From the NCBI GenBank assembly GCA_964020155.1, contig OZ026549.1, forward strand, positions 4,139,219 through 4,203,218: a DNA stretch of 64,000 nt, written 5' to 3'. Under the pieces are notes generated by a model that was not told the origin of the DNA, ran no database searches, and worked only from the letters and a program-made list of their open reading frames with translations. Position numbers and translations under genes: made by a program. Of the stretch, positions 10,485 to 21,926 are shown in pieces. Every line of letters begins with the position of its first letter. Within the stretch, counting starts at the first letter, position 1. The DNA comes from Chondrilla cf. caribensis. Taxonomy: Eukaryota > Porifera > Demospongiae > Chondrillida > Chondrillidae.

Positions 10485-13400
10485 TTACATCTTGTGTACA
10501 GGCTGTAACCCCAATATGTGGAATCCCTTCTCCAGGATCAGAGCGGTGGCTTCGCAGAGAAGGATTCTGCTCATGTGCACCTTCTCTATCTCGTCCGATC
10601 CTCTCTTCTTCTCAATACAGTAGCAGTTGTCATAGAACTCAGAAAAGGTTGTACAGAGGTCGTAGAGGTAGTCGCATAGCACGTGGGGGCAAAGGTCGTC
10701 CAGAATGCGACAAATTATTTCTGGAAAACGGATGATCACTTTTGCGAGTTTTAGCTCTTTTTCGTGGTCAAGAGCAACCACTGTTGTTCTGGCTGCTTCG
10801 GCAATCTGCTCATGTGACAGTTGAGCAGTTCTGGCAATGGACCTGTGACATTAAAGCAGAAATAAGTGTAATTGTATAATACTATGTATGTGAGAATACA
10901 TATGTAAGTAAGCCAGTTACACCCATACATCACCCCTTATTTGCCAAGCTACCAAATCTGTAACAAATCACAAGTTTAAGTAGATCGAGATTCATGGCGA
11001 ATAGTAGGATATCGCTTGTAGAAATTCTTCGACATGCTAGATCGATTTGGATGTGTTTTATCTTGGGACAGATAACACATGTCACAATTTTTCATCAAAA
11101 ACAGATATTCAATTGTATAACATTTTGCCCACTTGGGCTTCTTCAGGCCCACACAACTAAAACTGTTTAGTTGGTCTATTGATTTAGTTGTGTGTACCTG
11201 AAGAAGTTGTGTGACATGCTTTATCTGTCCAAAGATAAAACACATCCAAATACGATATCGCTTACCTAAACCAATCGTTGTGGCATATAAAGTAAATGCT
11301 AGCGTAGATGTAGGCACATATGTACACATAAATAACAAGATGGTGGATGCAAGAATTGTGCGTGTGTCTGTCACCAGGTCATGGTGTGTACCTACGTACA
11401 TACAAACTGTATCTACTCACCTAATTCTCGTGTAGGCGTAGAGAAGATAAGCGGCAGTGTTCCCCTTGTCGTCCAGCATCTAAAGTGCACAGTACATTTC
11501 AAAATACGTAAAGTTATATGTAAAAGTTGGGTTAACTGGTGAAGAGCTACCTGTTTCTAGTTAACCATTACCTGTTAACTGGTACTGGTTGAAAGTAAAC
11601 AGAATTACATTGAAAGTTAACACTTACATAAGCAATGAAAGAAGCCTAATAACCTACATACGTATGTGCGTAAGTCTATCAAATCGATGAATGTTAATTC
11701 AGCTACTTGTCAGAGGTACAAAACCTTACTGCAAGCAGATACAATTGTACTGTACAATGAAGTTTTGCAGTACAATTGTAATGGTACAATACAATCGCAA
11801 TTCAAAAGAAAGGTTTCCTATCAAATTGTTGTTAAAGTCTTGAAACAATAAGGTACGTATGATATTGCTGAAGCCACAAGAAACACGGACTATCTCACGC
11901 CTTCCTGGATTCAACTAACAATACAAAATTAGTGCAGAAATACTTAGCATAATACTTAGCATCCTCTTTCACACCATACAAGATGGTGTAAAAGAGGATG
12001 ATGAAACTATGGCCACCTGACTAGTTAAACTCCTCGAGGGTCAAGGGTACAAAATCTCTAAATCCACCATTGGCATTGATAGAACGAGATTGAGCTGGAC
12101 ATTTCATGGAAGCGGGTACTGCCAGATAATTTAGCAAAAAACAAGGAGATGTGATTTAAGTGGAACCAATGGTGGAAGAAGTGGGAGGCGTTTGGCAGTG
12201 AAGGAATATCTGTTACTGGAAGATGGAAAGAAGTTGATTGATTGAAAGTGGAAAGAAATGATGTAGTATTTGGTAGACTGGAAGTGGTGAAGAGGTCTGA
12301 AGTCATGGTAAACAGTTAATTAATAACTAGTGTTGCACCGATAATCGGATCGGCTATCGGATATCGGCCGATTATAGGCATTGTCATGCATATCGGCATA
12401 TCGGGTGCATATCCTTACCAATTTTTTTTTTTTTTTTATTCACTTTGTTGTATTTTCCAAACATCTAATATACAGTCAGACCTCTTCACAACATCACCCT
12501 TGGTAGTGCTCCCATACACTAGTATAATTTTATTATCGGATCGGCTAAATACATCGGCTAATGCTTGCTAGTAAGTATGGGCAAATGGGATTATCGGTAA
12601 AAAACCATATCGGTGCAACACTATTAATAACCATGTAGTGTTCTGTAACCTATTATGTGACGTAATTATATTATTGCATAATATTAATGATTTGTAACAG
12701 GATATAGACAGACACATGTAAAGTGTAGTTTGCTGGGTTTGTAATAAATTTTGCTGAACTATTTTGAATCGTCTTCGATCGGAGAAGATACTATAACTGG
12801 CAACGAGGTAATTGGACTACAAGACGTCAACAAGTTACGATGGCACAAAAGGTCAACATCGCACCACTCCCTCCATTTGATCCTACAGCCGACCCAACTT
12901 CTATTAGTCAATGATGGAAAATGTAGAAGCGTTGTTTCGAGACATATTTGGTGGCCATGAATGTCACCGACGACAAGCAAAAGTGTGCTTTACTACTATA
13001 CCAGGCCGGGCAGAAGACACAAGAATTATTCGACATGTTTACAGACATGGGAGAAACGCCACAGTGCTTAGAAAGCTTGATGACTATTTCGTTCCAAAGA
13101 AGAACATGGACTTCGATACGTTCCAATTTCGACAAGCCATTCAACAAGATGGTGAGACAATCGATCAGTATGTAGCCCGCTTACGCAAGCTAGCCATTAC
13201 CTGTGAATTTTCAGATACAGATAAAGAATTGAAAGCAGCTGTGATACAACACTGTCAATTGGACCAGCTACATCGCTATGCCTTGAGAGAGGATGACTTG
13301 ACATTGGAAAAGTTTTTAGCCAAAGCGCGAGCCTTAGAGGCCAGCGAACGACAAGTTTGTGGGATGAAACAATCATCAGGGACACCAAAAGACACAGTCC

Positions 13401-15101
13401 ATTGTCTCCGTGAAGGTAAACCTAAAGGAGGTTACACACAACAGACAGGTACGTGTTTCTGAAGAAATCAGGCAATAGTTAATGTCGGAAGTGTGTCTCT
13501 TGAAACAACAAGGTATATAGTGCTGAAAGCCATCTTACGCCTTCCTGAATCTGACTAACAATACAAAATTAGTGCAGAAATAGGTAGCATAATACTTAGC
13601 ATCCTCTTTCACACCATACAAGATGGTACGAAAGAGGATGATGAAACTACGGCCACCTGACTAGTTAAACTCCTCCAGGGTCAAGGGTACAAAATCTCTA
13701 AATCCACCATCGTCATTGATAGAACGAGATTGAGTTGGACATTCCATGAAAGCAGGTAACAGGAAATGTGAGTTAAGTGGATCCAATGGTGGAAGAATTG
13801 GGAGGCATTTGGCAGTGAAGAATATCTGTTACTGGAAGATGAAAAGAAGTCAATTGATTGAAAGTGGAAAGAAATGATGTAGAACCTGGTAGACTGGAAG
13901 TGGGTGAAGAGGTTTGATGTTGAAAGGATGATGGTACGTTTGGTAGACTGGAAGTGGATGAAGAGGTTTGAAGTTGAAAGGATGATGGGATGTTTGGTAG
14001 ACTGGAAGTGGATGAAGAGGTTTGATGTTGAAAGGATGATAGTATGTTTGGTAGACTGGAAGTGGTGAAGAGGTCTGAAGTCATGATAAACAGTTAATCG
14101 TTAACCATTAGCCAATAGTCAACTCTATCACTTTACTTGAAACGTACCATATCAACACCAAACCTAATAAATATATTGTACACACACTGAGCTTGGTTAT
14201 TATACTATGTACACACCAGAATTTTAGTACACAACAGAGGAGAAGTCTCATATTGAGTGGCCCAAAGGGTCACATACTGAGTGTCCCTAGGGATTCCATA
14301 CTGAGTGTCCCTGGGGATCCCATAATGAGTGTGCCTAGGGATCCAATAGTGAGTGTCCCCAAGGTTCTTATATTGAGTGTCCCTAGGGATCCCATACTGA
14401 GAGTCCCTAGAGATCCCATACTGAGTGTCCCTTAGGATCCCATACTGAGTGTCCCTAGGGATCCCATACTGAGTGTCCCTGGGGATCCTTTACTGAGTGT
14501 TACTAAGGATGCAATACTGAATTACCCTAAGGATCCACGTATACTGAGTGACCCTAGGGATCTTGTAATGAGTGTCTAATACTGTGTATCACTAAAAGCA
14601 GACAACTAGATATAAACAATACATCAAGAGTAGAAACACTATCCTATCACTATCAACTGAACATTTCTGCATTGAGACCCATCCATACAAGTTCACTGGG
14701 AATGACACAACAATGTAACATCCCTTGTGTGTGGTTCCTGTTGCCGGCATGCACGTACCTTATCAAACGAGAACACATAATCATTGATTCTGTCATGAGA
14801 GAGATCAGCGTATTTGATGCAGCTGTAAGCAACAGCTTCTTGCGCGGCTTTCAACTCTTCTGCAGATAACACCTGAGGAACAAAGTTGCAGGTTGTGTCA
14901 TTTCACACTGTTGTACTAACATGTGTATAGCATATGTACTGTACAAATGTTGAGCTTTATAAAATGTGCAGTACTGGTACATACAACCACGATATTGGAA
15001 ATACGTAACAGTTCATGGAAATGTAGACAGTTGTACTGGAGCTCATTTACTCATTCACTCTCTCCCTCACACACAGACACACATGCATACATGCATGCAC
15101 C

Positions 15102-15154
<53 letters not shown>

Positions 15155-16111
15155 ACGGCCAACTATTCCCATGGAACTACACACTCGTACCACCATATGG
15201 AACAATGGTTGTAATCAGAACAATATTTCTGGGAAGTTGTAAAAATCAAGATTTTGTCGATTGAAAACTATCCCAATCCATGCTCTAGTCTGTAGACTTT
15301 ATAATCATTGGAATCCGTAATGAAAGACAGCATTTTCAAACTACAAGAACTAGTTGTATCCCGGTGTGTGAATGAGGGATAGGTGTATCAAGGAGAAGGT
15401 GTGCTGATATATGTGTGCAGCACAGGTCTTCAGATGGTTTCATTGTCAGGATTTATTGATTGATAAAATAGGCAAGAAATTGGTAAATGCTTCTATTGTA
15501 CATGATATTTTATATTGGACGATGCATACATATTCCCTATAATGCAAGAATGGCTGAACGGCTAGGTTTTGTCATAGGAATTATTCCCCATAATATGTCT
15601 ATAACTATTACATATGCACCTACTGTACATAAATATGCATAGTACATATGTACCGTATAGCGGGAAAGTTTCGCGGACTAAAAGTTTTGCAAATTTCGCG
15701 AAGAAACTGGCATTCACAAAAGTTTTATTCATGAACACTCAATGACGTAATCGTCTGACAATCAATTAACGTGATGGGCGTTGAAAATGCGAAACTTTTG
15801 TTCACGAAGTCTGCGAAATTGAGCGATTCGCGAAAGTTTTGTCCCGCGAAACTTTCCGCTATACGGTATGTAGTTATGCTACTGCACAGATTTACACGGT
15901 CAGCACAATCAGAGTGTCTGTATGCATGATGCCAGAGTCCACAGTGCTGCATGGTCCACCTAAACCTCTTGCACGTGAGCACAACACAACTTGGTGTGTT
16001 CTCACCTTGTCTCTCTCCTTCTCAATCAGTCTCTTCAGTGACCTCTCCAGTCCTTCATCGAGGAGGTCAACCAAACGGACACTTGTCCCTTCCCGGGTCT
16101 TCAACCGCTTC
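10485..16111 (-). CDS. RARS1: Cytosolic arginyl-tRNA synthetase, C-terminal four exons (5' part absent)
   Basis: Four minus-strand exons: 16111-16006, 14872-14759, 11479-11421 and 10842-10485 (ends at the stop). The joins keep frame (entry with one base completing a codon, then phase 0, phase 0, phase 2). The peptide runs [20 protein letters not shown], then [20 protein letters not shown] with [19 protein letters not shown], then [20 protein letters not shown], then the anticodon-binding DALR region with [20 protein letters not shown], ending GLQPVHKM. This order and the ending match class Ia arginyl-tRNA synthetases of animals. The enzyme charges tRNA-Arg. The catalytic core (HIGH motif and upstream) should be encoded to the right of 16111, but I see none before the receptor array starts at about 16.2 kb. 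The gene is either truncated or interrupted, or split by a very large intron. Confidence 0.9.
11045..11251. mobile_element. Foldback/MITE-like element in RARS1 intron
   Basis: Perfect 20-bp terminal inverted repeats (ATTTGGATGTGTTTTATCTT) bound a 207-bp sequence whose inner parts also pair (GACAGATAA..., CTTCTTCAGG...). This is a long foldback structure. Sequence like GATATCGCTT occurs on both sides and may mark the target duplication. It lies between the last two visible exons of the synthetase. Confidence 0.75.
11838..12318. repeat. Duplicated block, copy 1, with transposase HTH fragment
   Basis: Shares about 450 bp with 13498-14098. Reading the plus strand near 11990-12140 gives fragments such as [17 protein letters not shown] and [14 protein letters not shown], with stops. 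These resemble the helix-turn-helix region of Tc1/mariner or IS630-like transposases (motif near GWTFRGSAYCQ). A decayed transposase fragment, carried in both copies. Confidence 0.6.
12328..12623. mobile_element. hAT-type MITE with perfect 8-bp target duplication
   Basis: A 296-bp non-coding element with 16-bp terminal inverted repeats TAGTGTTGCACCGATA. It is flanked on both sides by TTAATAAC (12320-12327 and 12624-12631). An 8-bp duplication and these termini indicate the hAT superfamily. A T-run at about 12423-12437 lies inside. Confidence 0.92.
12634..12797 (+). mobile_element. Candidate 5' LTR of Ty3/gypsy-like element
   Basis: Starts TGTAG and ends just before TGGCAACGAGG, which begins with TGG as expected for a tRNA primer-binding site. 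An AATAAA lies at about 12742. No matching 3' LTR is seen in the window, so the LTR call depends on its position relative to the gag fragment. Confidence 0.45.
12840..13462 (+). pseudogene. Ty3/gypsy-like gag fragment, degenerate
   Basis: Begins [15 protein letters not shown] directly after the candidate primer-binding site, then shows a retrotransposon Gag capsid region: [17 protein letters not shown] in one frame and, after a frameshift near 13050-13065, [20 protein letters not shown] and [16 protein letters not shown]. Two in-frame stops (a TGA and a TAG near 12911-12926) and the frameshift show that it is dead. The frame ends at 13462, before any zinc knuckle, protease or RT. It is a 5' fragment of an LTR retrotransposon in a synthetase intron. 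Confidence 0.75.
13498..14098. repeat. Duplicated block, copy 2, with transposase HTH fragment
   Basis: Second copy of the block at 11838-12318, including the same decayed transposase fragment at about 13590-13760. This copy is longer because of an internal 54-bp tandem repeat. The two copies flank the hAT MITE and the gag fragment. Confidence 0.7.
13885..14074. repeat. 54-bp tandem repeat, about 3.5 copies
   Basis: Units of the form TTTGGTAGACTGGAAGTG then a variable GAAGAGGTTTGA part repeat in tandem. On the minus strand this gives a Ser/Thr-rich 18-residue repeat open frame, which I take as a by-product of a period divisible by three and not as a gene. The other copy of the duplication at about 12275 has only one unit. 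Confidence 0.85.
14251..14576. repeat. 24-bp minisatellite, about 13-14 copies
   Basis: Consensus ATACTGAGTGTCCCTAGGGA plus TCCC, with substitutions. The core CCCTAGGGATCC is nearly palindromic. Located in the RARS1 intron between 11479 and 14759. Confidence 0.93.
15064..15151. repeat. (CA)n microsatellite
   Basis: CA dinucleotide run, pure from about 15106, preceded by an imperfect CACACAGACACACATGCATAC tract in the intron between synthetase exons. The rest of 15152-15650 holds nothing I can identify. Confidence 0.95.
15651..15868. mobile_element. MITE with 25-bp terminal inverted repeats
   Basis: A 218-bp element bounded by TACCGTATAGCGG and its inverted copy; the match continues through AAAGTTTCGCGG with one base of slippage. 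TA at both ends fits a Tc1/mariner-type insertion. No coding capacity. It lies in a RARS1 intron. Confidence 0.88.
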
Positions 16112-16194
16112 CTAGTAAAAAGTCAATACATTCTTTGTAGTAAAGGAAACTGCAGTGTGTGTTTATAAACATGCACTATTCCAATTTGATTTGA

Positions 16195-16700
16195 TGATTT
16201 GGTTTGGACTGATTTCCATCAGCAAACAATTTGCATTTGCATGCAATATAATAATAGTCATAGTAACATCAATACACATGTCTGTACACACTGTACAAGC
16301 CCCCTCAAGTAAAACTTCACTTTACTTAATGAAATGGATAGGATATTGAAAATCTGTTACAAAGGTTGTTAAAGTCCTACAAGTGTGTACCTCATTATCA
16401 AATTTATGAACCACAGGCAGTTATAGTGTTGTTGGTGGAGAGGATGATATTGGAGAGTGCCTTAGTTCTTATACTTCTTGAAAGGTCACAGTAGTTAACC
16501 GGTATGCAGCAGTGTGCAATAAATTGTGAGGCTACAATGGTTCTCTTTGAGTGAAGTGGAATTGCAGGGGCTTATGGAGAAATGAACAGTACATACTACG
16601 TATTACACACACCATGTTTGGTATTATACAGTTGACTGGTATGTGGTACAATATAGCAGCCTTTATGTCACTGGATGAAACTAGGACATCGTAGAACATT
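16195..16700 (+). pseudogene. Collapsed receptor unit U0
   Basis: 16195-16435 duplicates the 5' flank of U1 (about 16790-17018). It is followed by a degenerate signal-peptide exon at 16444-16483 (MILESALVLILL) whose splice donor is lost. The sequence then jumps into DNA matching the 3' flank of complete units (CAGTTGACTGGTATGTGG region near 16630). The body of the gene, from micro-exon to TM exon, is missing. This fits an unequal-crossover or deletion scar at the left edge of the array. Confidence 0.7.
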
Positions 16701-17018
16701 GTTGTTGACAAGTGATAAATAATTGTGCTTGTCACTTAGTTGCATGCTATGGTTGTGTCCCAGTAACAGAGATGGCAAAATTTGGTGAAGACTAATTTCG
16801 ATCAGCAAACAATTTGCATTTGGATGCAATGTAGTAGTCATAGTAACAGCAATACACATGTCAATTAAGACTGTTTGAGCCCCCCCTCAGGTACAACTTC
16901 ACTTTAGCTAATGAAATAGATAATGTTGTTGATACTTTATTGAAATGTTTGTTTAAAGTCCTACAAGTGTGTACCTGATCAGCAGGTTACTGTACCACAG
17001 GCAGTTGTAGTGTTTTTG

Positions 17019-20000
17019 ATGGAGAGGATGATATGGGAGAGTATCTTAGTTCTTGTACTTCTTGTTAGTGGTGAGTTAGAAAGAGAGGATCATTACAACT
17101 GTACACTAATATCACTTTAATAGGTACACACACAATACCACTCACTGTGGAGTGGTGTTGTTGATATACAGAACTTCACACTATCCATACAAGTGGAGTG
17201 GGAACTACTGATGGGGAATACTCAGGTAACAAGATATCTAGGTTTACTGGACATTTCAGAGAGTACACTCTATAGAGTACATACAACTACTGTAGGCTCT
17301 CAGAGTACACACTTCAACGACTACATACAGTGGAAGTCTTACAACCTGTACTGTACACATGTGATTTGGTTTTACATGTATGTAGGGACTCAGTCTCTTA
17401 CTACTACCAATGTGGTCATTGATGGATACACAGTCAGTTCAACCCTCAAATCTCCAGCTACTCTACCACTAGGAACAACTGTTATTCTAGTTTGTAGACT
17501 CAGTGGAATACAAGATGGACTACAGACAAACTATCACTGGACATGTCCAAATGGACCGTGTCAACAAACAGGATATGCTGGGAGGAAGATCAACAACAAT
17601 ATTATAGCTATCAACATAACCTCTACACGTGATGGAGGGACATACACCTGTAATGTCACTACTGAAGGAAGGGAAGCTAGTCAACAGTTCCAGCTGAATG
17701 TTACTGGTCAGTGGTTGTGAGTACTACTAGTACAGTGTGTACATACCCATGGTGATACACTGTTCTACTTCATACTGTGTACTTTAGGTGGGCAAGTTGT
17801 TCACAGTTATGGGAGACTGATATTCAATGAGAGAGTCATCACTGACAAACAACAACTCCAACCACCAAACAATGATAGTGGAGATGGGAGGATTGAGTGT
17901 AGAGTGAGCAGTGGAGGGGCTAGGTTCAACTATTATGGTTTTTATGTATCAATTGGCACTAATGGAGATGTTCATCAGAACATAAGTGGATCTACTGCTA
18001 CTGTAGTCATAAGAGACAGAGCTTTCAACAATTTTGTGAATTTCGAAGGGAACTGTGCTGGTATATACCACCACCTGTTTGTATCTAATGGTGAGCAGTG
18101 CATTGTGTGTGTACAAAAATGTAATACAGTAATAAGTATGCAATGCTTGACATTATACTTGTGTACATACAGTGTTGATTGTAATTAACAAGGCACACTA
18201 CATACATTTAACACATGTGTATGCGAAGGAACAAGCGCCTTCTACGTGTTCCATTCTTTCAAATATTCATCATCCTTGTATTATGAGTGACTCCTAAGTG
18301 AATGACACTGTGTTGATTTCAAGGATAAGTACAATGCTAACATATTCAAACAAATCTGTTTTCACCGTGGAAAGTAGAAGTCATGGGGAAATCTTATGCC
18401 CTTTATGTGGAGACAGGTTCAGAACAACGACGGATACAGCCCATTAGTGGAATTATTGCTGAAAGGCCAGACAAGGAATGGATGATAGAGTGCACTCTAG
18501 ATTCAGTAGAATTACTACATATCTAGATGAAACCGACACAGAGATGACAGGCTATGGGCCTATTTTCTTGACCTTTTCTTCCTATTATCAAAGAATCACA
18601 TTTTCCAAGTGTGAATCAATCGGAAAACTGTGTAGTAAATAGTGACTATAAAGTATACATGGAGCAATAGTGTGTGTGTATGTGTGTCCTATTACTGCAT
18701 GTACATATGGAATACATGAATGTCAAACGCAAGTGCATTATTACTTACAATGAATACTGTGCTATCATAACCATATTATGCACATATGTACGTAGATACT
18801 CTCCCCTGTGTCCTGAGGACTGCTATCATGATAACGTACCAATATGATCATGGTATCATATGTACATCATTCTCATATTAGGTACTCTCCCTGATGTCTC
18901 TATAACTGGTACAACCAGTACTAATACCAGTATCACTGTGAACATTGGTACCATACCTAGTGGTATTGATAGGGTTATCATTGGATATCACAGACTGGAC
19001 CTTGGAGTACCAGTAGTAGGAGAGTATGTGAATAATGATAAGAGATCATCAAGAACATTCTCCTCACTAGTACCTGGTGCTAAGTACAGGATCACAGCAT
19101 GGGGACTTAGTGGAGGTCATGATAGAAGACGAAGTCAGTCACCAGCTGTGAGGGAGGTTACTACAATGGAGAAAAGTGAGTTGATGGGAACTTTACACTA
19201 AACTGTATACACACATTACAATCAGTCAATGTGTACATTATCTGATACTATGTGTGTTGTGTACAGCTCCATCTCCTCCAAGAAACATCACTATTAATAG
19301 AGTGTGTAATGATGGGATTGAACTAAACTGGATACCACCTAGAGAACCCAATGGAGACATACGACATTACGTCATCAAATACACTACACAAGATGGAACA
19401 CAACAAGAGATCAACACTACAAACGACATCAACTGCTACTACTTGATAGGACAGACCTACAACAACATCAGAGTGGTAGCTGTAAACTCAGCTGAAGGTG
19501 GGGAAGGAAGTCAACCTATAACGAGTCCTAGGGCTGGATATCACACTGTAGTGAAGGAGTTGACTAATTAATACAGTTTCACGCATTCCATGTAGTTACT
19601 GTAACGAATATTGTCAACATATGAAGTCTTTGGAGGATATAATATATACATACCTACTGTGATCTATCTTTGCATTGTTTCTGCAATATAAGGAGCTGGC
19701 AATTTGTTCCATTCTTTTTGAATCAGATATCACGGCATTTCCTGTCTAATTCAGCAGTGACATTACAGGCAACTTGCCATTCTCAAAAATTTTGCACAGC
19801 CCACTTAGTACTTTTGTCTGTATTTTGAGAAATGTGTTTTTAAGTTTACTTAATCGTCGTCAGTTACTTTTGCAAATTGTTGCCCTTAATTACTTCTCCT
19901 TGCTTAGCCAACAGTTTGATCCTGACGTCAGTCAGTTTGGCAATTTACTTCTCCTTGTTTAGCTTAGCTAATGATTTGATCCCGCCCAAAAAATGATTTT

Positions 20001-21926
20001 TGAGGGAAGACAAACTAGTTATTACTCAATTACTTGGATGGAAATCAACTAGGATTACTTAATATTTGGGAGGGTGGGGGGTGGGGGGGGGTGCGGTGGG
20101 TGACACCTTGGTCTGGTATTCTATTATGGCCACCATCCTCGTAATTGGGTGAAAACTACTACACATACGTACATAACCCAACTGTGGAGAGTACAAGTGA
20201 ATACAGTCAGAGGTATTGAGATGATGTCTGAATAATAATTACCATAATTATATTGTATTTCCATCTGATTCAATAGAGTCACCTGACAGTTCAACACCAC
20301 CTACCACAGATACACCATCACCTGAAGGTACAGTACAGCGTATAATTATAGAATAAACTGCACAATGTCATACCATTGTTAACAAACTCTGTACAAGGAA
20401 ACTTGTCTGTTGAGACTACCTAAGGGACCAGGAATGGTGGTCTCTGTAGACAGGGGGCCTTATATACAAGTGGATATTTAGGAGTGTTTGGGTGGTGGCC
20501 TTTATATACAGGTGCAACAGTCACTGCAGAATTGAACCACATCTACACCAATGTGTGTATTTACAGTACACAAACATGACTTTGATGTCCACACTGCATT
20601 CTATCCCCATGTAGCATCCTGCCCCCCTCGTGTACCATCCCTACCTCTCAACACAATGGTCCTCACTACACTCACTACTACTGTACCACCGGGGACCACT
20701 ATCACTATAGGATGTGTGGATGGATACTACACTGATCGGGAGGAGATACTGACATGTGGAAGTGATGGACAGTGGAGAGGGAATATCACACAATGTAGAG
20801 GTATGGATCAGAGAGATTATATGTGTTTGTCACTACCTTACAAATACTTGTCAAAATTTGAAATGATGATTTGATTTGAAATGAATATCGATTGATTAAT
20901 CGATCAATCGATTCATCGTCCCAGCACTAATTTTAAACGAACACATAATATATGGTACGTGACACGGATAACTTAAATTTCCGCACGGACATTCTGCATA
21001 GGTTTTCCGAGGATATCTGTGCGGTAATACGCAACTTCTGCATGGCAATTTGCAGACAGTCCGCTCGACAATCCGCGGATAATAGAATAGACAGGAAAAC
21101 GGAGAAAAGGATAGACCAAATATACGTACATACTTAGTCTGTTAAAAATCTTCGCGCTAACGATCACCAACTGATTCGCCGTTGTTTCTGTTCGGCCATT
21201 TTGCTCTCTTCTGTTCTGCCGCTATATTTGCTAATAAGATTTACTACCGTGAATTGTGTGAACTTGCGTACGCAGTGTATGATTCAGAAGTATATCTATC
21301 AACATATCAAGGAAGTATTAGGAGTAACTACGTAGGTTCAGTATGTAGGTACGTACGTATCTTTAGTAAGTACTTTCGCCTTCAAAACCCTACGGTATTA
21401 TACGGAGAATCCGCATGGTATTGTGCGGGAAATCTGCAGAAATCTGCGTTCCTATCCGAGGAAATACGTCACGGAAATCCGCAAATTTCAACGGATCTGT
21501 GTTAGTTATCCGTGTCACGTACCGTACTATTGTTTGTGGATAGATGCTAGAATTATGTACAATCTGAAGTCACTACATGTTCCCTCACTCACTACAGGTA
21601 CCACATCCTGCAACTGTCCTTCTACAAATACTGCAGTCATCATAGCTCCTATACTAGTAGGCATGGTGATGCTACTAGTGGGTATTACCCTACTGGTGGT
21701 CAACGTAATACTGATATTGAAGAGGAAGAGACACACACCCACAGTACAGTATGACAAGGAGTCCAAAGTACAGATTTATGATGAAGTGGACGATGTTGTC
21801 GAGTACAATAAAGACACTAAAGACTATAGAGAATTGGATGTCAACAAGATGGACGACACCAAGCAATATGCTGCAAGTGATACATGTTTGGAGAACAGGA
21901 CATCAACTGGAAGGATTCCTGATTGA
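17019..21926 (+). CDS. U1: Ig-FN3-FN3-sushi transmembrane receptor, partial ITAM tail
   Basis: Exons: signal 17019-17070 (MERMIWESILVLVLLVS), Ig 17386-17706, two-Cys domain 17788-18090, FN3 18882-19175, FN3 from 19267, stalk 20277-20327, sushi 20615-20800, TM plus tail 21598-21926. All internal joins are phase 1. The usual micro-exon acceptor CAG|GT is changed to CAAGT and a 2-bp deletion follows, so the micro-exon is probably skipped. The second FN3 has a 12-nt in-frame deletion and runs into an inserted repeat; a phase-1 donor at 19497/19498 would bypass it. Skipping the micro-exon gives 588 aa. A 4-bp deletion after YAA changes the ITAM-like end and extends the tail to SDTCLENRTSTGRIPD. 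Type I surface receptor by layout; ligand unknown. Confidence 0.75.
18091..18881 (+). other. Long intron between two-Cys and FN3 exons of U1
   Basis: Non-coding. Shares blocks (TTCAAATATTCATCATCCTTG and a following GAGTGACTCCTAAG) with the matching introns of U2, U4, U5 and U7. U6 has only about 130 bp here, so this block was deleted from U6 or never present in it. Confidence 0.7.
19527..20164. mobile_element. Shared insertion in FN3-2 exon of U1
   Basis: U3, U5 and U7 read straight from ATAACAAGT into TATGTACATAAC or a close match, whereas U1, U2, U4 and U6 have 450-640 bp between these points. In U1 the left tip (TTACCATGGTAAC region) is lost. The right part ends near CTCGTAATTGGGTGAAAACT. 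Presence at the same base in four paralogs means insertion before their duplication. Superfamily not assigned. Confidence 0.7.
20953..21524. mobile_element. TIR element with TA duplication in U1 intron
   Basis: A 572-bp insertion bounded by 20-bp inverted repeats GGTACGTGACACGGATAACT (20954-20973, inverse at 21504-21523) with TA on both sides. Other units run uninterrupted here (CATAACATACTATTG or CATAATATACGTACTATTG), which gives the empty site. The interior has short repeated ATCCGCGG-like motifs. It separates the U1 sushi exon from the TM exon and probably replaced the second sushi exon region. Confidence 0.88.

Noticed and set aside
11211..11435. Frames around the foldback element in the RARS1 intron
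   Set aside because: They overlap an inverted repeat and intron sequence and show no family resemblance.
13773..14084. Ser/Thr-rich minus-strand frame of 103 residues
   Set aside because: Produced by the 54-bp tandem repeat; no start context, splice site or homology.
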